DNA of 64,000 bases, taken from an uncultured Muribaculaceae bacterium (lineage in GTDB: Bacteria; Bacteroidota; Bacteroidia; Bacteroidales; Muribaculaceae). Positions 52,356-60,129 of this stretch are shown piece by piece (positions within the stretch are counted from its first letter, which is position 1; every line of letters starts with the position of its first letter). The notes below the pieces were generated by a model that made no database searches, was not told the DNA's origin, and saw nothing but the letters and a program-made list of their open reading frames with translations. Where the stretch lies: positions 62,001-126,000 of the forward strand of contig CAKUMB010000005.1 in NCBI GenBank assembly GCA_934667475.1, written 5' to 3'. Made by a program: the position numbers and the translations under genes.

Positions 52356-52868
52356 GTGAAGAATAAGAAGAACAGATTGCAGCTGATAGTGGAACTGGTG
52401 AAAAGCAAGTGCATAGGCAGTCAAAGCGAATTGTCGGACCTGCTTAAGCAGCACGGCATGAATGTGACGCAGGCCACCCTGTCGCGCGACTTGAAGAGCC
52501 TGCGCATCACCAAGGTGGCCAACGACAGCGGCAACTACATGTACATAATTCCCGTTGGCAACGACTTGCAGGACTCTCTGTTGCGAAGTGGCCAGAACTC
52601 TGTCACAGCCAGCCAGAAGGTGGGCTTCGTGTCGATTACGTTTTCTGGCAACATCGCCATAATCAAGACCCGCAACGGCTATGCCGCTGGCGTGGCCTAC
52701 GACATCGACATGAGCCGGGCTCCCGAGGTGGCGGGCACCATAGCCGGTGCCGACACCGTGTTTGCCGTGTTGCGCGAGGGCGTAACGCGACGGCGCGCGC
52801 TTGAGGTGTTTTCGCGCTTCATTCCCATTGACGACCTGCTGGCCCGCGAGGGCGGCGGTGAGAAGTGA
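52356..52868 (+). CDS. argR: Arginine repressor ArgR
   Basis: ArgR binds operators of arginine genes when loaded with arginine. GTG at 52356 gives 170 residues (MKNKKNRLQLIVELVKSKCI). The N-terminal winged helix (SQSELSDLLKQHGMNVTQAT; LSRDLKSLRITKV) and the C-terminal hexamerisation/arginine domain (IAGADTVFAVLREGVTRRRA) are clear. The open frame's earlier ATG at 52272 would add 28 residues unlike the family. It stands directly before the arginine biosynthesis genes, the usual arrangement in the order. Confidence 0.92.
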   Translation: MKNKKNRLQLIVELVKSKCIGSQSELSDLLKQHGMNVTQATLSRDLKSLRITKVANDSGNYMYIIPVGNDLQDSLLRSGQNSVTASQKVGFVSITFSGNIAIIKTRNGYAAGVAYDIDMSRAPEVAGTIAGADTVFAVLREGVTRRRALEVFSRFIPIDDLLAREGGGEK

Positions 52869-52889
52869 CGCCACACACAACACAAGCTT

Positions 52890-52912
52890 TTCATATTAAA
52901 TAACATATATAT
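52890..52912 (+). promoter_or_regulatory. AT-rich imperfect palindrome, possible ArgR operator
   Basis: The stretch around CATATTAAATAACATATAT is an imperfect dyad in the argR-argG gap and has ARG-box-like composition. It is a weak suggestion only. Confidence 0.25.
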
Positions 52913-52917
52913 CAGCC

Positions 52918-52958
52918 CTGTCAAAACAAAATCAGCTTACTGCGGTAAGCCGACAGGA
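52918..52958 (+). promoter_or_regulatory. Two-stem leader hairpin upstream of the arginine operon
   Basis: Outer stem CCTGTC/GACAGG (52918-52923 with 52953-52958), inner stem GCTTAC/GTAAGC (52936-52941 with 52946-52951), loop TGCG, and a one-sided A-rich internal loop of 12 nt (52924-52935). The 3' arm includes AGGAG. It could be an attenuator, RNA-binding site or riboswitch-like element; I recognise no known class. Confidence 0.4.
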
Positions 52959-52990
52959 GAATCTAAAACACTGGATTTTTAGAAAAAGAA

Positions 52991-54796
52991 ATGATTAACG
53001 TCAACGAAATTGAAATCGTGGTGGCCGGAGAAAACGAGGTGAAATACATCGACGAGATTCTCAAGACCATGAGCGACGCCGCCAAAGTGCGCGGCACAGG
53101 TATCGCCAAGCGCACCCATGCCTACGTTGAGCAGGTGATGCGCGCCCACAAGGCCGTGTTGGCCCTTTACCATGGGCGCTTTGCCGGATTCAGCTACATC
53201 GAGAGCTGGGATCACAAGTTGTTTGTAACCAATTCAGGACTTATTGTCCACCCCGACTTCAGGGGATTGGGCGTGGCTTCACGCATCAAGCGACGAGTGT
53301 TTGCCTTGGCACGCGAGCGATACCCGCAGGCCAAGGTGTTCAGCCTCACCACGGGCGCGGCTGTGCTCAACATGAACAATAAGTTGGGCTTCAAGCCGGT
53401 GACCTTCGGCGCGTTGACGGCCGATAAAGACTTTTGGAAGGGGTGCGAAAGCTGCGTCAACTACGACATTTTGCAGCGCAACGGCGGCGAGAAGTGCCTG
53501 TGCACGGCTTTGCTCTACGACCCCAGCGAGCACCCCGACGATGAAATAAAAATCAAGGAAATCATGGACGATAACAACCAGAAAAAGCGTGAGAAAGTGG
53601 TGCTTGCCTTCAGCGGCGGCCTTGACACCTCATTTTGTGTGAAATATCTGAGCGAGGATTGCGGCTACGATGTGTATACCGCCATCGCCAACACGGGCGG
53701 CTTCGGTCCCGAGGAACTGGAGCAGATTCGCAAGCGGGCACTCGAGCTCGGCGCCGTGGAGCACGCCTCTATCGACATCACTCAGGAGTATTACGACAAG
53801 AGCATAAAATACATGGTGATGGGCAACGTGCTGCGCAATGGCTGTTATCCCATCTCGGTGAGCTCCGAGCGCATGTTCCAGGCCATAGCCATCATCAACT
53901 ATGCCAAGAAGATTGGCGCAAAGTATGTGGCCCACGGCAGCACCGGCGCAGGCAACGACCAGATTCGCTTCGACCTCACCTTCCAGGTGCTCGCCCCCGA
54001 GATTAAAATCATCACTCCCACGCGCGACCTCGCCCTGACCCGCGACTACGAGATCAACTATCTCAAGAACCACGGTTTTGAGGCCGACTTCACCAAGATG
54101 GCCTACAGCTACAACAAGGGTCTGTGGGGCACCAGCATATGCGGCAAGGAGACACTTGTGAGCAACGAGACTCTGCCCGACGATGCCTATCCCACCAAGA
54201 TGACCGCCACCGCCGACCGCCGCATCACACTCGACTTTGTGAAGGGCGAGATCTCGGCCGTCGACGGCCGGGAGTTCACCGACAAGGTGGCCGCCATCCA
54301 GTATCTGGAGCAAATCACAGGTCCCTACGCAATAGGCCGCGACATCAATCTTGGCGACACCATCATTGGCATCAAGGGCCGTGTGGGCTTTGAGGCTGGC
54401 GCTCCGCTGCTCATCATTGCCGCCCATAAGCAACTCGAGAAGTTCACACTCACCAAGTGGCAGCAGTATTGGAAGGAGCAGCTGGGCCAGTGGTATGGCA
54501 TGTTCTTCCACGAGAGCTACTATCTGGAGCCCGTGATGCGCGACATCGAGGCCTACCTCACCGAGAGCCAGCGCAACGTCACCGGCCGCGTGATAGTCGA
54601 CCTCAAGCCCTACCGCTACGAAATGGTGGGCGTGGAGAGCGACTACGACCTGAGCAAGACCAACTTTGGCGAATATGGCGAGATGAACAAGGCCTGGACG
54701 GCCGACGACGTGAAGGGCTTCACCAAAATCTACGCCAACCCGCTCAAGGTGTACTACTACAACCAAGTTAAGAACGGCAAGGAGTTCAAGTTATGA
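52991..54796 (+). CDS. argG: GNAT acetyltransferase fused to argininosuccinate synthase
   Basis: One uninterrupted frame of 601 codons encodes two enzymes. Residues 1-about 185 are a GNAT acyltransferase (acetyl-CoA site VHPDFRGLGVASRIK at residues 86-100; Cys-rich end). From Met192 (MDDNNQKKREKVVLAFSGGL) the rest is argininosuccinate synthase: ATP-pyrophosphatase motif AFSGGLDTS, AHGSTGAGNDQIRFDLTFQV, GRDINLGDTIIGIKGRVGFE. ArgG makes argininosuccinate from citrulline and aspartate. The GNAT part may acylate glutamate at the start of the pathway (inference). From memory the two are separate adjacent genes in Bacteroides. ATG at 53564 could also start ArgG alone. The stop overlaps the argC start. 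Confidence 0.9.
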   Translation: MINVNEIEIVVAGENEVKYIDEILKTMSDAAKVRGTGIAKRTHAYVEQVMRAHKAVLALYHGRFAGFSYIESWDHKLFVTNSGLIVHPDFRGLGVASRIKRRVFALARERYPQAKVFSLTTGAAVLNMNNKLGFKPVTFGALTADKDFWKGCESCVNYDILQRNGGEKCLCTALLYDPSEHPDDEIKIKEIMDDNNQKKREKVVLAFSGGLDTSFCVKYLSEDCGYDVYTAIANTGGFGPEELEQIRKRALELGAVEHASIDITQEYYDKSIKYMVMGNVLRNGCYPISVSSERMFQAIAIINYAKKIGAKYVAHGSTGAGNDQIRFDLTFQVLAPEIKIITPTRDLALTRDYEINYLKNHGFEADFTKMAYSYNKGLWGTSICGKETLVSNETLPDDAYPTKMTATADRRITLDFVKGEISAVDGREFTDKVAAIQYLEQITGPYAIGRDINLGDTIIGIKGRVGFEAGAPLLIIAAHKQLEKFTLTKWQQYWKEQLGQWYGMFFHESYYLEPVMRDIEAYLTESQRNVTGRVIVDLKPYRYEMVGVESDYDLSKTNFGEYGEMNKAWTADDVKGFTKIYANPLKVYYYNQVKNGKEFKL

Positions 54797-55770
54797 TAAA
54801 GGCAGGAATCATAGGCGGCGCGGGCTACACCGCAGGCGAGCTGATAAGGCTGCTCGTGAATCACCCCGACGTGGAGCTGAGCTGGGTCAACAGTTCGAGC
54901 AACGCCGGCAACCGCATCGACAGTGTGCACCAGGGCCTAATTGGCGACACCGACCTGAGGTTTACCGACGGGCTGCCGTTTGAGGGCACCGATGTGCTGT
55001 TTCTCTGCACTCCTCACGGCTTTTCGCGGCCGTTCATCGAGGAGCACAAGGCCGAGATGCCCAGCGACATGCGCATAATCGACCTCTCGCAAGACTTCCG
55101 TCTGGCCGACGGCACCCACGATTTTGTGTATGGCCTGCCCGAGCTCAACCGCCGCAGCATAGTGCACGACTGCAAGCACGTGGCCAACCCAGGCTGCTTT
55201 GCTACAGCCATTCAGCTGGCACTGCTACCGCTGGCCAAAAACCTGCTGCTCAACGCCGATGTGCATGTCAATGCCATCACGGGCAGCACAGGTGCTGGCG
55301 TCAAGCCCAAGCCCACAGCCCACTACTCTTGGCGCAACGACAATGTGTCGATCTACAAGCCGTTCCGCCACCAGCACCTGGCCGAAATCAGGCAGTCGCT
55401 CACCAAGCTGCAGCAGAGTTTCGATGCCGAAATCGACTTCATTCCGGTGCGCGGCCCGTTTTCGCGTGGCATATTCGCCTCGCTCTATCTCGACTGCCCC
55501 GTTGAGCTGGATGTGGTGCGCAGCCTCTATGACGACTACTACAGCGACCACAGCTTCACCTCGGTCACCGACAAAGAGGTGGACTTGAAAGACGTGGTCA
55601 ACACCAACAAGTGCCTCATCCACCTCGACAAAATCGACGGCAAACTGCTGATTACCTCGGTTATCGACAATTTGCTGAAGGGTGCCAGCGGCACTGCGGT
55701 GCACAACATGAACCTGCTTTTCGGCCTGCACGAGAAGGTGGGTCTCATGCTCAAGCCGTCGGCGTTCTAA
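54793..55770 (+). CDS. argC: N-acetyl-gamma-glutamyl-phosphate reductase
   Basis: ArgC reduces acyl-glutamyl phosphate to the semialdehyde with NADPH. The 325-residue protein has the nucleotide motif GIIGGAGYTAGELIRLL, catalytic Cys135 in NPGCFATA, and the late GSTGAGVKPK and TSVIDNLLKGASGTAV stretches. Its start overlaps the preceding stop by 4 nt, indicating coupled translation. argD follows after 36 nt. Bacteroides members of this pathway use N-succinyl instead of N-acetyl intermediates; which applies here is unknown. Confidence 0.95.
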   Translation: MIKAGIIGGAGYTAGELIRLLVNHPDVELSWVNSSSNAGNRIDSVHQGLIGDTDLRFTDGLPFEGTDVLFLCTPHGFSRPFIEEHKAEMPSDMRIIDLSQDFRLADGTHDFVYGLPELNRRSIVHDCKHVANPGCFATAIQLALLPLAKNLLLNADVHVNAITGSTGAGVKPKPTAHYSWRNDNVSIYKPFRHQHLAEIRQSLTKLQQSFDAEIDFIPVRGPFSRGIFASLYLDCPVELDVVRSLYDDYYSDHSFTSVTDKEVDLKDVVNTNKCLIHLDKIDGKLLITSVIDNLLKGASGTAVHNMNLLFGLHEKVGLMLKPSAF

Positions 55771-55806
55771 AGTTTTAATATACAGAACTGAGAGAGGAAA
55801 ATTAAA

Positions 55807-56928
55807 ATGAAATTATTCGACGTATATCCATTATATGACATCGAGATAGTGAAGGGCCGCGGCTGCTACACCTACGACACCAACGGCACCGAATATCTCG
55901 ACCTCTATGGCGGCCATGCCGTGATTTCGGTGGGCCACAGCCACCCTCACTATGTTGAGGCTATAACCAACCAGGCCCAGAAACTGGTGTTCTACAGCAA
56001 CTCGGTGATTAATTCACTCCAGCAGCGCCTGGCCGACAGGTTGGGCAAAGCCTCGGGCTATGACGACTATCAGCTGTTTCTCGTCAACTCGGGAGCCGAG
56101 GCCAACGAGAATGCGCTGAAACTTGCCTCGTTTCACACGGGCAAAAAGCGCATTCTGGCCTTCAGCAAGGCCTTCCACGGCCGCACATCGCTTGCCGTCG
56201 AGGCCACCGACAATCCCAAAATAAAGGCCCCGGCCAATGTGAGCGGCAACGTCACCTTTGTGCCGTTTAACAGCATCGAGGCCGTTAAGGCCGAAATAGC
56301 CAAGGGCGACGTGGCTGCCGTAATCATCGAGGGCATCCAAGGTGTGGGCGGAATCCAGATTCCCGACGACGACTTCCTGCGCCAGCTGCGCCAAGTCACA
56401 GCTGGCAGCGGCGTGGTGCTGATTCTTGATGAGATTCAGAGCGGCTATGGCCGCACGGGCAAATTCTTCGCCCACCAGTATGCCGACATCCGCCCCGACA
56501 TCATCACCATGGCCAAGGGCATAGCCAACGGCTACCCCATGGGCGGCCTGCTCATAAGCCCCATGTTCAAGCCTGTGTATGGCGAGCTGGGCACCACATT
56601 CGGCGGCAACCACCTGGGCTGCGCCGCAGCCTGCGCCGTGCTCGACATTTTCGAGAGCGAGCATCTGGTGGACAACGCGCGCCGCGTGGGCGAGCACCTC
56701 ATGGCTGAGCTTAAAAAGATTCCGCAAATCAAGGAGGTTCGCGGCCGCGGTCTGATGATAGGCATGGAATTTGACTTCCCGGTGAAGGAACTGCGCTCGC
56801 GCCTCATTCACGAGCAGCACGTGTTCACCGGCGCCAGCGGCACAAATGTGCTGCGCCTGCTGCCGCCGCTGGTGCTCACCACCGGGCAGGCCGATGAGTT
56901 TGTGGCCCGCCTGAAGCGGCTTTTATAG
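55807..56928 (+). CDS. argD: Acetylornithine/succinylornithine aminotransferase
   Basis: ArgD is a class III PLP aminotransferase that makes acyl-ornithine from the semialdehyde. The 373-residue protein has YLDLYGGHAVISVGHSHP at its start, ILDEIQSGYGRTGKF with the PLP-binding Asp, and the Schiff-base Lys in MAKGIANGYPMGG. It is preceded by GAGAGGAAAATTAAA and is part of the argG-argC-argD unit. The length is slightly below that of E. coli ArgD. Confidence 0.94.
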   Translation: MKLFDVYPLYDIEIVKGRGCYTYDTNGTEYLDLYGGHAVISVGHSHPHYVEAITNQAQKLVFYSNSVINSLQQRLADRLGKASGYDDYQLFLVNSGAEANENALKLASFHTGKKRILAFSKAFHGRTSLAVEATDNPKIKAPANVSGNVTFVPFNSIEAVKAEIAKGDVAAVIIEGIQGVGGIQIPDDDFLRQLRQVTAGSGVVLILDEIQSGYGRTGKFFAHQYADIRPDIITMAKGIANGYPMGGLLISPMFKPVYGELGTTFGGNHLGCAAACAVLDIFESEHLVDNARRVGEHLMAELKKIPQIKEVRGRGLMIGMEFDFPVKELRSRLIHEQHVFTGASGTNVLRLLPPLVLTTGQADEFVARLKRLL

Positions 56929-56948
56929 CGGTTATTGAAAATTTTAAC

Positions 56949-56956
56949 TATATTTG
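56949..56956 (+). promoter_or_regulatory. Predicted -7 box of proC
   Basis: TATATTTG in the argD-proC gap; it lacks a good -33. A strong hairpin begins 2 nt later. Confidence 0.35.
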
Positions 56957-56957
56957 T

Positions 56958-56988
56958 GGGGCAATTGCGCAGTGTGCGCGATTGCCCC
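56958..56988 (+). terminator. Hairpin between argD and proC
   Basis: 14-bp stem with one GU (56958-56971 with 56975-56988) and loop GTG. There is no T-run, so it may be a weak terminator or a leader structure of proC. Confidence 0.45.
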
Positions 56989-57018
56989 GCGTTATTTAAA
57001 TAAATACTACAAAAAAAT

Positions 57019-57804
57019 ATGAAGATAGGAATCATAGGGGCCGGCAACATGGGCGGTGCCATTGCCCGCGGCCTGGCCGCAGGCAGCAAGGTGGCCACGG
57101 CCGACATTGTGGTGTGCTCACCCAACCGCCGCGGCGAGCTCGACGCCCTCAAGGCTGAGTATCCCGACATTAATGTGAGTGTTGACAATGAGGCTGCCGT
57201 GAGCGGCACCGACATGATAATACTGGCCGTGAAGCCATGGATGCTCGATGTGGTGATGAATCCGCTGAAGATGAAGATTGACTTCGGCAGCCAGATGCTG
57301 GTGTCGATAGTGGCCGGTGCCACGCTCGACGACTTGGCCAACTACGCGTTTGCTGGCAAGGCGGCTGTGTTTCAGCTGATTCCCAACACCGCCATCAGCG
57401 TGCACCAGAGCATGACCTTCATCGCCGCCCGCGGCGCCAGCCCAAAGAAGACTGCCGCCGTCGAGGCCATATTTGGCGAGTTGGGCCAGACCATGGTGGT
57501 GGAGGAGCGCATGATGCCGGCCTGCATGGCGCTGGCGTCGTGCGGCATAGCCTATGTGATGCGCTACATTCGCGCAGCCAGCGAGGGCGGAGTGGAACTG
57601 GGCGTGCCTGCCGACACCGCCAAGCAGATAGTGTTGCAGACTATGACAGGAGCTGTGGAGCTGCTGCGCGCCACTGGCAACCATCCCGAGGCCGAAATCG
57701 ACAAGGTGACCACCCCGGGCGGGCTCACCATCAGAGGCCTCAATGCCATGGAGGCAGGCGGCTTCACCGCCAGCGTTATAGCCGGTCTTAAAGCCTCACG
57801 CTGA
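57019..57804 (+). CDS. proC: Pyrroline-5-carboxylate reductase
   Basis: ProC makes proline from pyrroline-5-carboxylate with NAD(P)H. The 261-residue protein has the Rossmann motif KIGIIGAGNMGGAIARGLAA, NTAISVHQSMTFIAARG and the C-terminal signature VTTPGGLTIRGLNAMEAGGF. It links arginine and proline metabolism through the shared semialdehyde. It follows argD after 90 nt and precedes ssb by 40 nt. Confidence 0.95.
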   Translation: MKIGIIGAGNMGGAIARGLAAGSKVATADIVVCSPNRRGELDALKAEYPDINVSVDNEAAVSGTDMIILAVKPWMLDVVMNPLKMKIDFGSQMLVSIVAGATLDDLANYAFAGKAAVFQLIPNTAISVHQSMTFIAARGASPKKTAAVEAIFGELGQTMVVEERMMPACMALASCGIAYVMRYIRAASEGGVELGVPADTAKQIVLQTMTGAVELLRATGNHPEAEIDKVTTPGGLTIRGLNAMEAGGFTASVIAGLKASR

Positions 57805-57844
57805 AAAAAAACGGAGTGTTCAACGATATAAAATCACACGTGTT

Positions 57845-58213
57845 ATGTCAGTCAACAAAGTGATATTGCTGGGCAATGTGGGTCTCGACCCCGAAATCAG
57901 CTATCCGCAAAAGGGTCAGACGCTGGCCCGTGTGCGCCTCGCCACCAGCGAGCGGGCCTATGTCACCCAGAATGGGGTGCAGGTGCCCGAGCGCACCGAG
58001 TGGCACACCATAGTGGTGTGGGGCAAGCAGGCCGAGGTGGTGGAGCGCTATGTGCGAAAGGGCTCTAAACTGTATGTTGAGGGCAAGATGCGCACCCGCG
58101 CCTACGAGGACCGCAACCAAATAAAGCGCTACGTCACCGAGGTGTATGCCGACGTCATCGAGCTGCTGGGCTCTCCGCGTGCCGCAACGCCTGGAGCCCA
58201 GCAACAGCAATAA
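57845..58213 (+). CDS. ssb: Single-stranded DNA-binding protein without acidic tip
   Basis: The 122-residue protein consists of one OB fold: NKVILLGNVGLDPEISYPQK, RVRLATSERAYV, TEWHTIVVWGKQAEVVERYV, GSKLYVEGKMRTRAYEDRN. It ends AATPGAQQQQ with no acidic DDLPF-type tip, which in normal SSB recruits partner proteins. It may therefore be a secondary SSB paralogue with another copy elsewhere in the genome. It lies 40 nt after proC. Confidence 0.92.
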   Translation: MSVNKVILLGNVGLDPEISYPQKGQTLARVRLATSERAYVTQNGVQVPERTEWHTIVVWGKQAEVVERYVRKGSKLYVEGKMRTRAYEDRNQIKRYVTEVYADVIELLGSPRAATPGAQQQQ

Positions 58214-58356
58214 AACCGCATTGCCGGTACACAAAAAATGTTAAGCCGCGGCCCATTGTAGAATGATTTCACTATCTTTACACAAAATAGCCGCGTGCGG
58301 CATGAAATCTAAAATATAATTAACGGATTGCAATAATCTTAACGACTTTTATTGTT

Positions 58357-60042
58357 ATGAAAAAGAATTTGATTTTCACCTGTGCCGCAGCTGGAGTGCT
58401 TGCACTCACAGGCTGCAGCAAAAAGATGGGAGAATTCAAGGCCGAGAACTTTTCGGTCAATCCCACTCCGCTTGCCGTGGTGGGCGAGAAAGTGCCCGCC
58501 ACCGTCACTGCCAACATTCCGCAGAAGTTTTTTGTAAAAAATGCCGAGCTCACCATTACACCCACGCTGGTGTATGGCGACCAGGAAGCCACTTCCACAC
58601 CCTATGTGGTGCAGGGCGAGAAGGTGCGCGGCAACTATCAGGTGGTGCCCTACGAAACCGGCGGCACACTCACCATTCCCGCAAGCTACACCTACACCCC
58701 CGACATGATGAACAGCGACCTGTGGCTCGACTTCAAGGTGCAGCAGGGCAAAAAGACATATGCGCTGCCCCGCGTGAAGGTGGCCAACGGCGTTGTGGCC
58801 ACTTCTACCATGGCCGATGCCGCCACGGTGACTCCCGCCATTGCCCCCGACAAGTTCCAGAAGGTGATTAACGAGAAATACACTGCCGACATCAAGTTCC
58901 TCATCAACCAGACCAATGTGCGCGCCAGTGAGCTGCGCCAGCAGGCTCTGAAAGACCTTCACAATACGGTGAAGGAAGCCCAGACCGACGACAAAAAGCA
59001 GGTGGAGGGCATCAACATATCGTCGTATGCCTCGCCTGAGGGCGGTGTGAAACTCAACACACGCATAGCTTCGGGCCGCGAGGACAACACCAAGAAGTAT
59101 CTCAACAGACAGCTCAAGAAAAACGGCATCAAGGAGACTGGCGACCTTACCGCCGACTTCACAGCCCAAGACTGGGACGGATTCCAGAAACTGGTGTCGG
59201 AAAGCAACATCCAAGACAAGAACCTCATCCTCAGCGTGCTCTCGATGTATAAAGACCCCGAGACCCGCGAGCGTGAAATACGCAACCTCTCGTCGGTGTT
59301 CGACCAGCTGGCCAAGGAAGTGCTGCCGCAGCTGCGCTACTCGCGCCTCACTGCCTCGATCAACACCATAGGCAAGACAGAAGAGGAGATGAAGGTTGCC
59401 TACGAGAGCAACCCCTCGTCGCTCACTGCCGAGGAACTTCTTTACTACGCCAACACGCTTAAGAGCAACGCCGACCGTCAGGCCGCCTACAAGAAGTGTG
59501 CCGAATTGTATCCCAACGACTACCGTGCCTACAACAATCTGGGTCTCACCGAGTATGAGGCTAAGGACTACTCTGCCGCCAAAGACGATTTCGCCAAGGC
59601 TCTGCAGCTGAATCCGCAAAGCAGCGAGGCCAAGATGAACCTGGGTCTCTGCTCGCTGCTGGCCGGCAACTATGCCGATGCCAACCAGAAGCTGGGTAGC
59701 GCAGCAGGCGTTAAGGAACTTGGCGACGCCATGGGTGTATACTACCTGAAGACTGGCGACTACAATGCAGCTGTGCGCGCATTTGGCGACTCTAAGACCA
59801 ACAACGCCGCTCTGGCTCAAATCCTCACCAAGGACTACAGCTCGGCAAGCAGCACGCTGGCATCTGTTGCCAACCCCGACGCCACCACCTACTACCTGAT
59901 GGCTGTGCTTGGCGCCCGCACCAACAATGAGCAGATGACGCTCAGCAACCTCAAGCAGGCCGTGCGCCTCGACAGCTCGCTGGCCGCCAAGGCTGCCAAA
60001 GACCTCGAGTTTGCCAAATACAATCTGTCGGGCATCAACTAA
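58357..60042 (+). CDS. TPR lipoprotein with OmpA-like domain
   Basis: This 561-residue lipoprotein (ALTGC, Cys20) has a beta-rich N-terminal half, an OmpA-like stretch around residues 200-250 (NISSYASPEGGVKLNTRIAS) and a C-terminal TPR-like array (YRAYNNLGLTEYEAKDYSAA; QSSEAKMNLGLCSLLAGNYA). The OmpA-like part would contact peptidoglycan, the TPRs other proteins. From memory, similar proteins are common in Bacteroidales envelopes. A -7-like TATCTTTA lies at 58273-58280. Confidence 0.8.
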   Translation: MKKNLIFTCAAAGVLALTGCSKKMGEFKAENFSVNPTPLAVVGEKVPATVTANIPQKFFVKNAELTITPTLVYGDQEATSTPYVVQGEKVRGNYQVVPYETGGTLTIPASYTYTPDMMNSDLWLDFKVQQGKKTYALPRVKVANGVVATSTMADAATVTPAIAPDKFQKVINEKYTADIKFLINQTNVRASELRQQALKDLHNTVKEAQTDDKKQVEGINISSYASPEGGVKLNTRIASGREDNTKKYLNRQLKKNGIKETGDLTADFTAQDWDGFQKLVSESNIQDKNLILSVLSMYKDPETREREIRNLSSVFDQLAKEVLPQLRYSRLTASINTIGKTEEEMKVAYESNPSSLTAEELLYYANTLKSNADRQAAYKKCAELYPNDYRAYNNLGLTEYEAKDYSAAKDDFAKALQLNPQSSEAKMNLGLCSLLAGNYADANQKLGSAAGVKELGDAMGVYYLKTGDYNAAVRAFGDSKTNNAALAQILTKDYSSASSTLASVANPDATTYYLMAVLGARTNNEQMTLSNLKQAVRLDSSLAAKAAKDLEFAKYNLSGIN

Positions 60043-60067
60043 TCGGCCCCACAGCATTCACACATAA

Positions 60068-60113
60068 AGCAGGCCGCGCAACACACATCGGTTGCGCGGC
60101 CTGCTGTGTTTTT
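60068..60113. terminator. Terminator between convergent genes
   Basis: Perfect 15-bp stem (60068-60082 with 60091-60105), 8-nt loop and GTGTTTTT on the plus strand; it serves mainly the TPR lipoprotein gene. Confidence 0.85.
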
Positions 60114-60129
60114 GTGCCTATGCGTCCTG

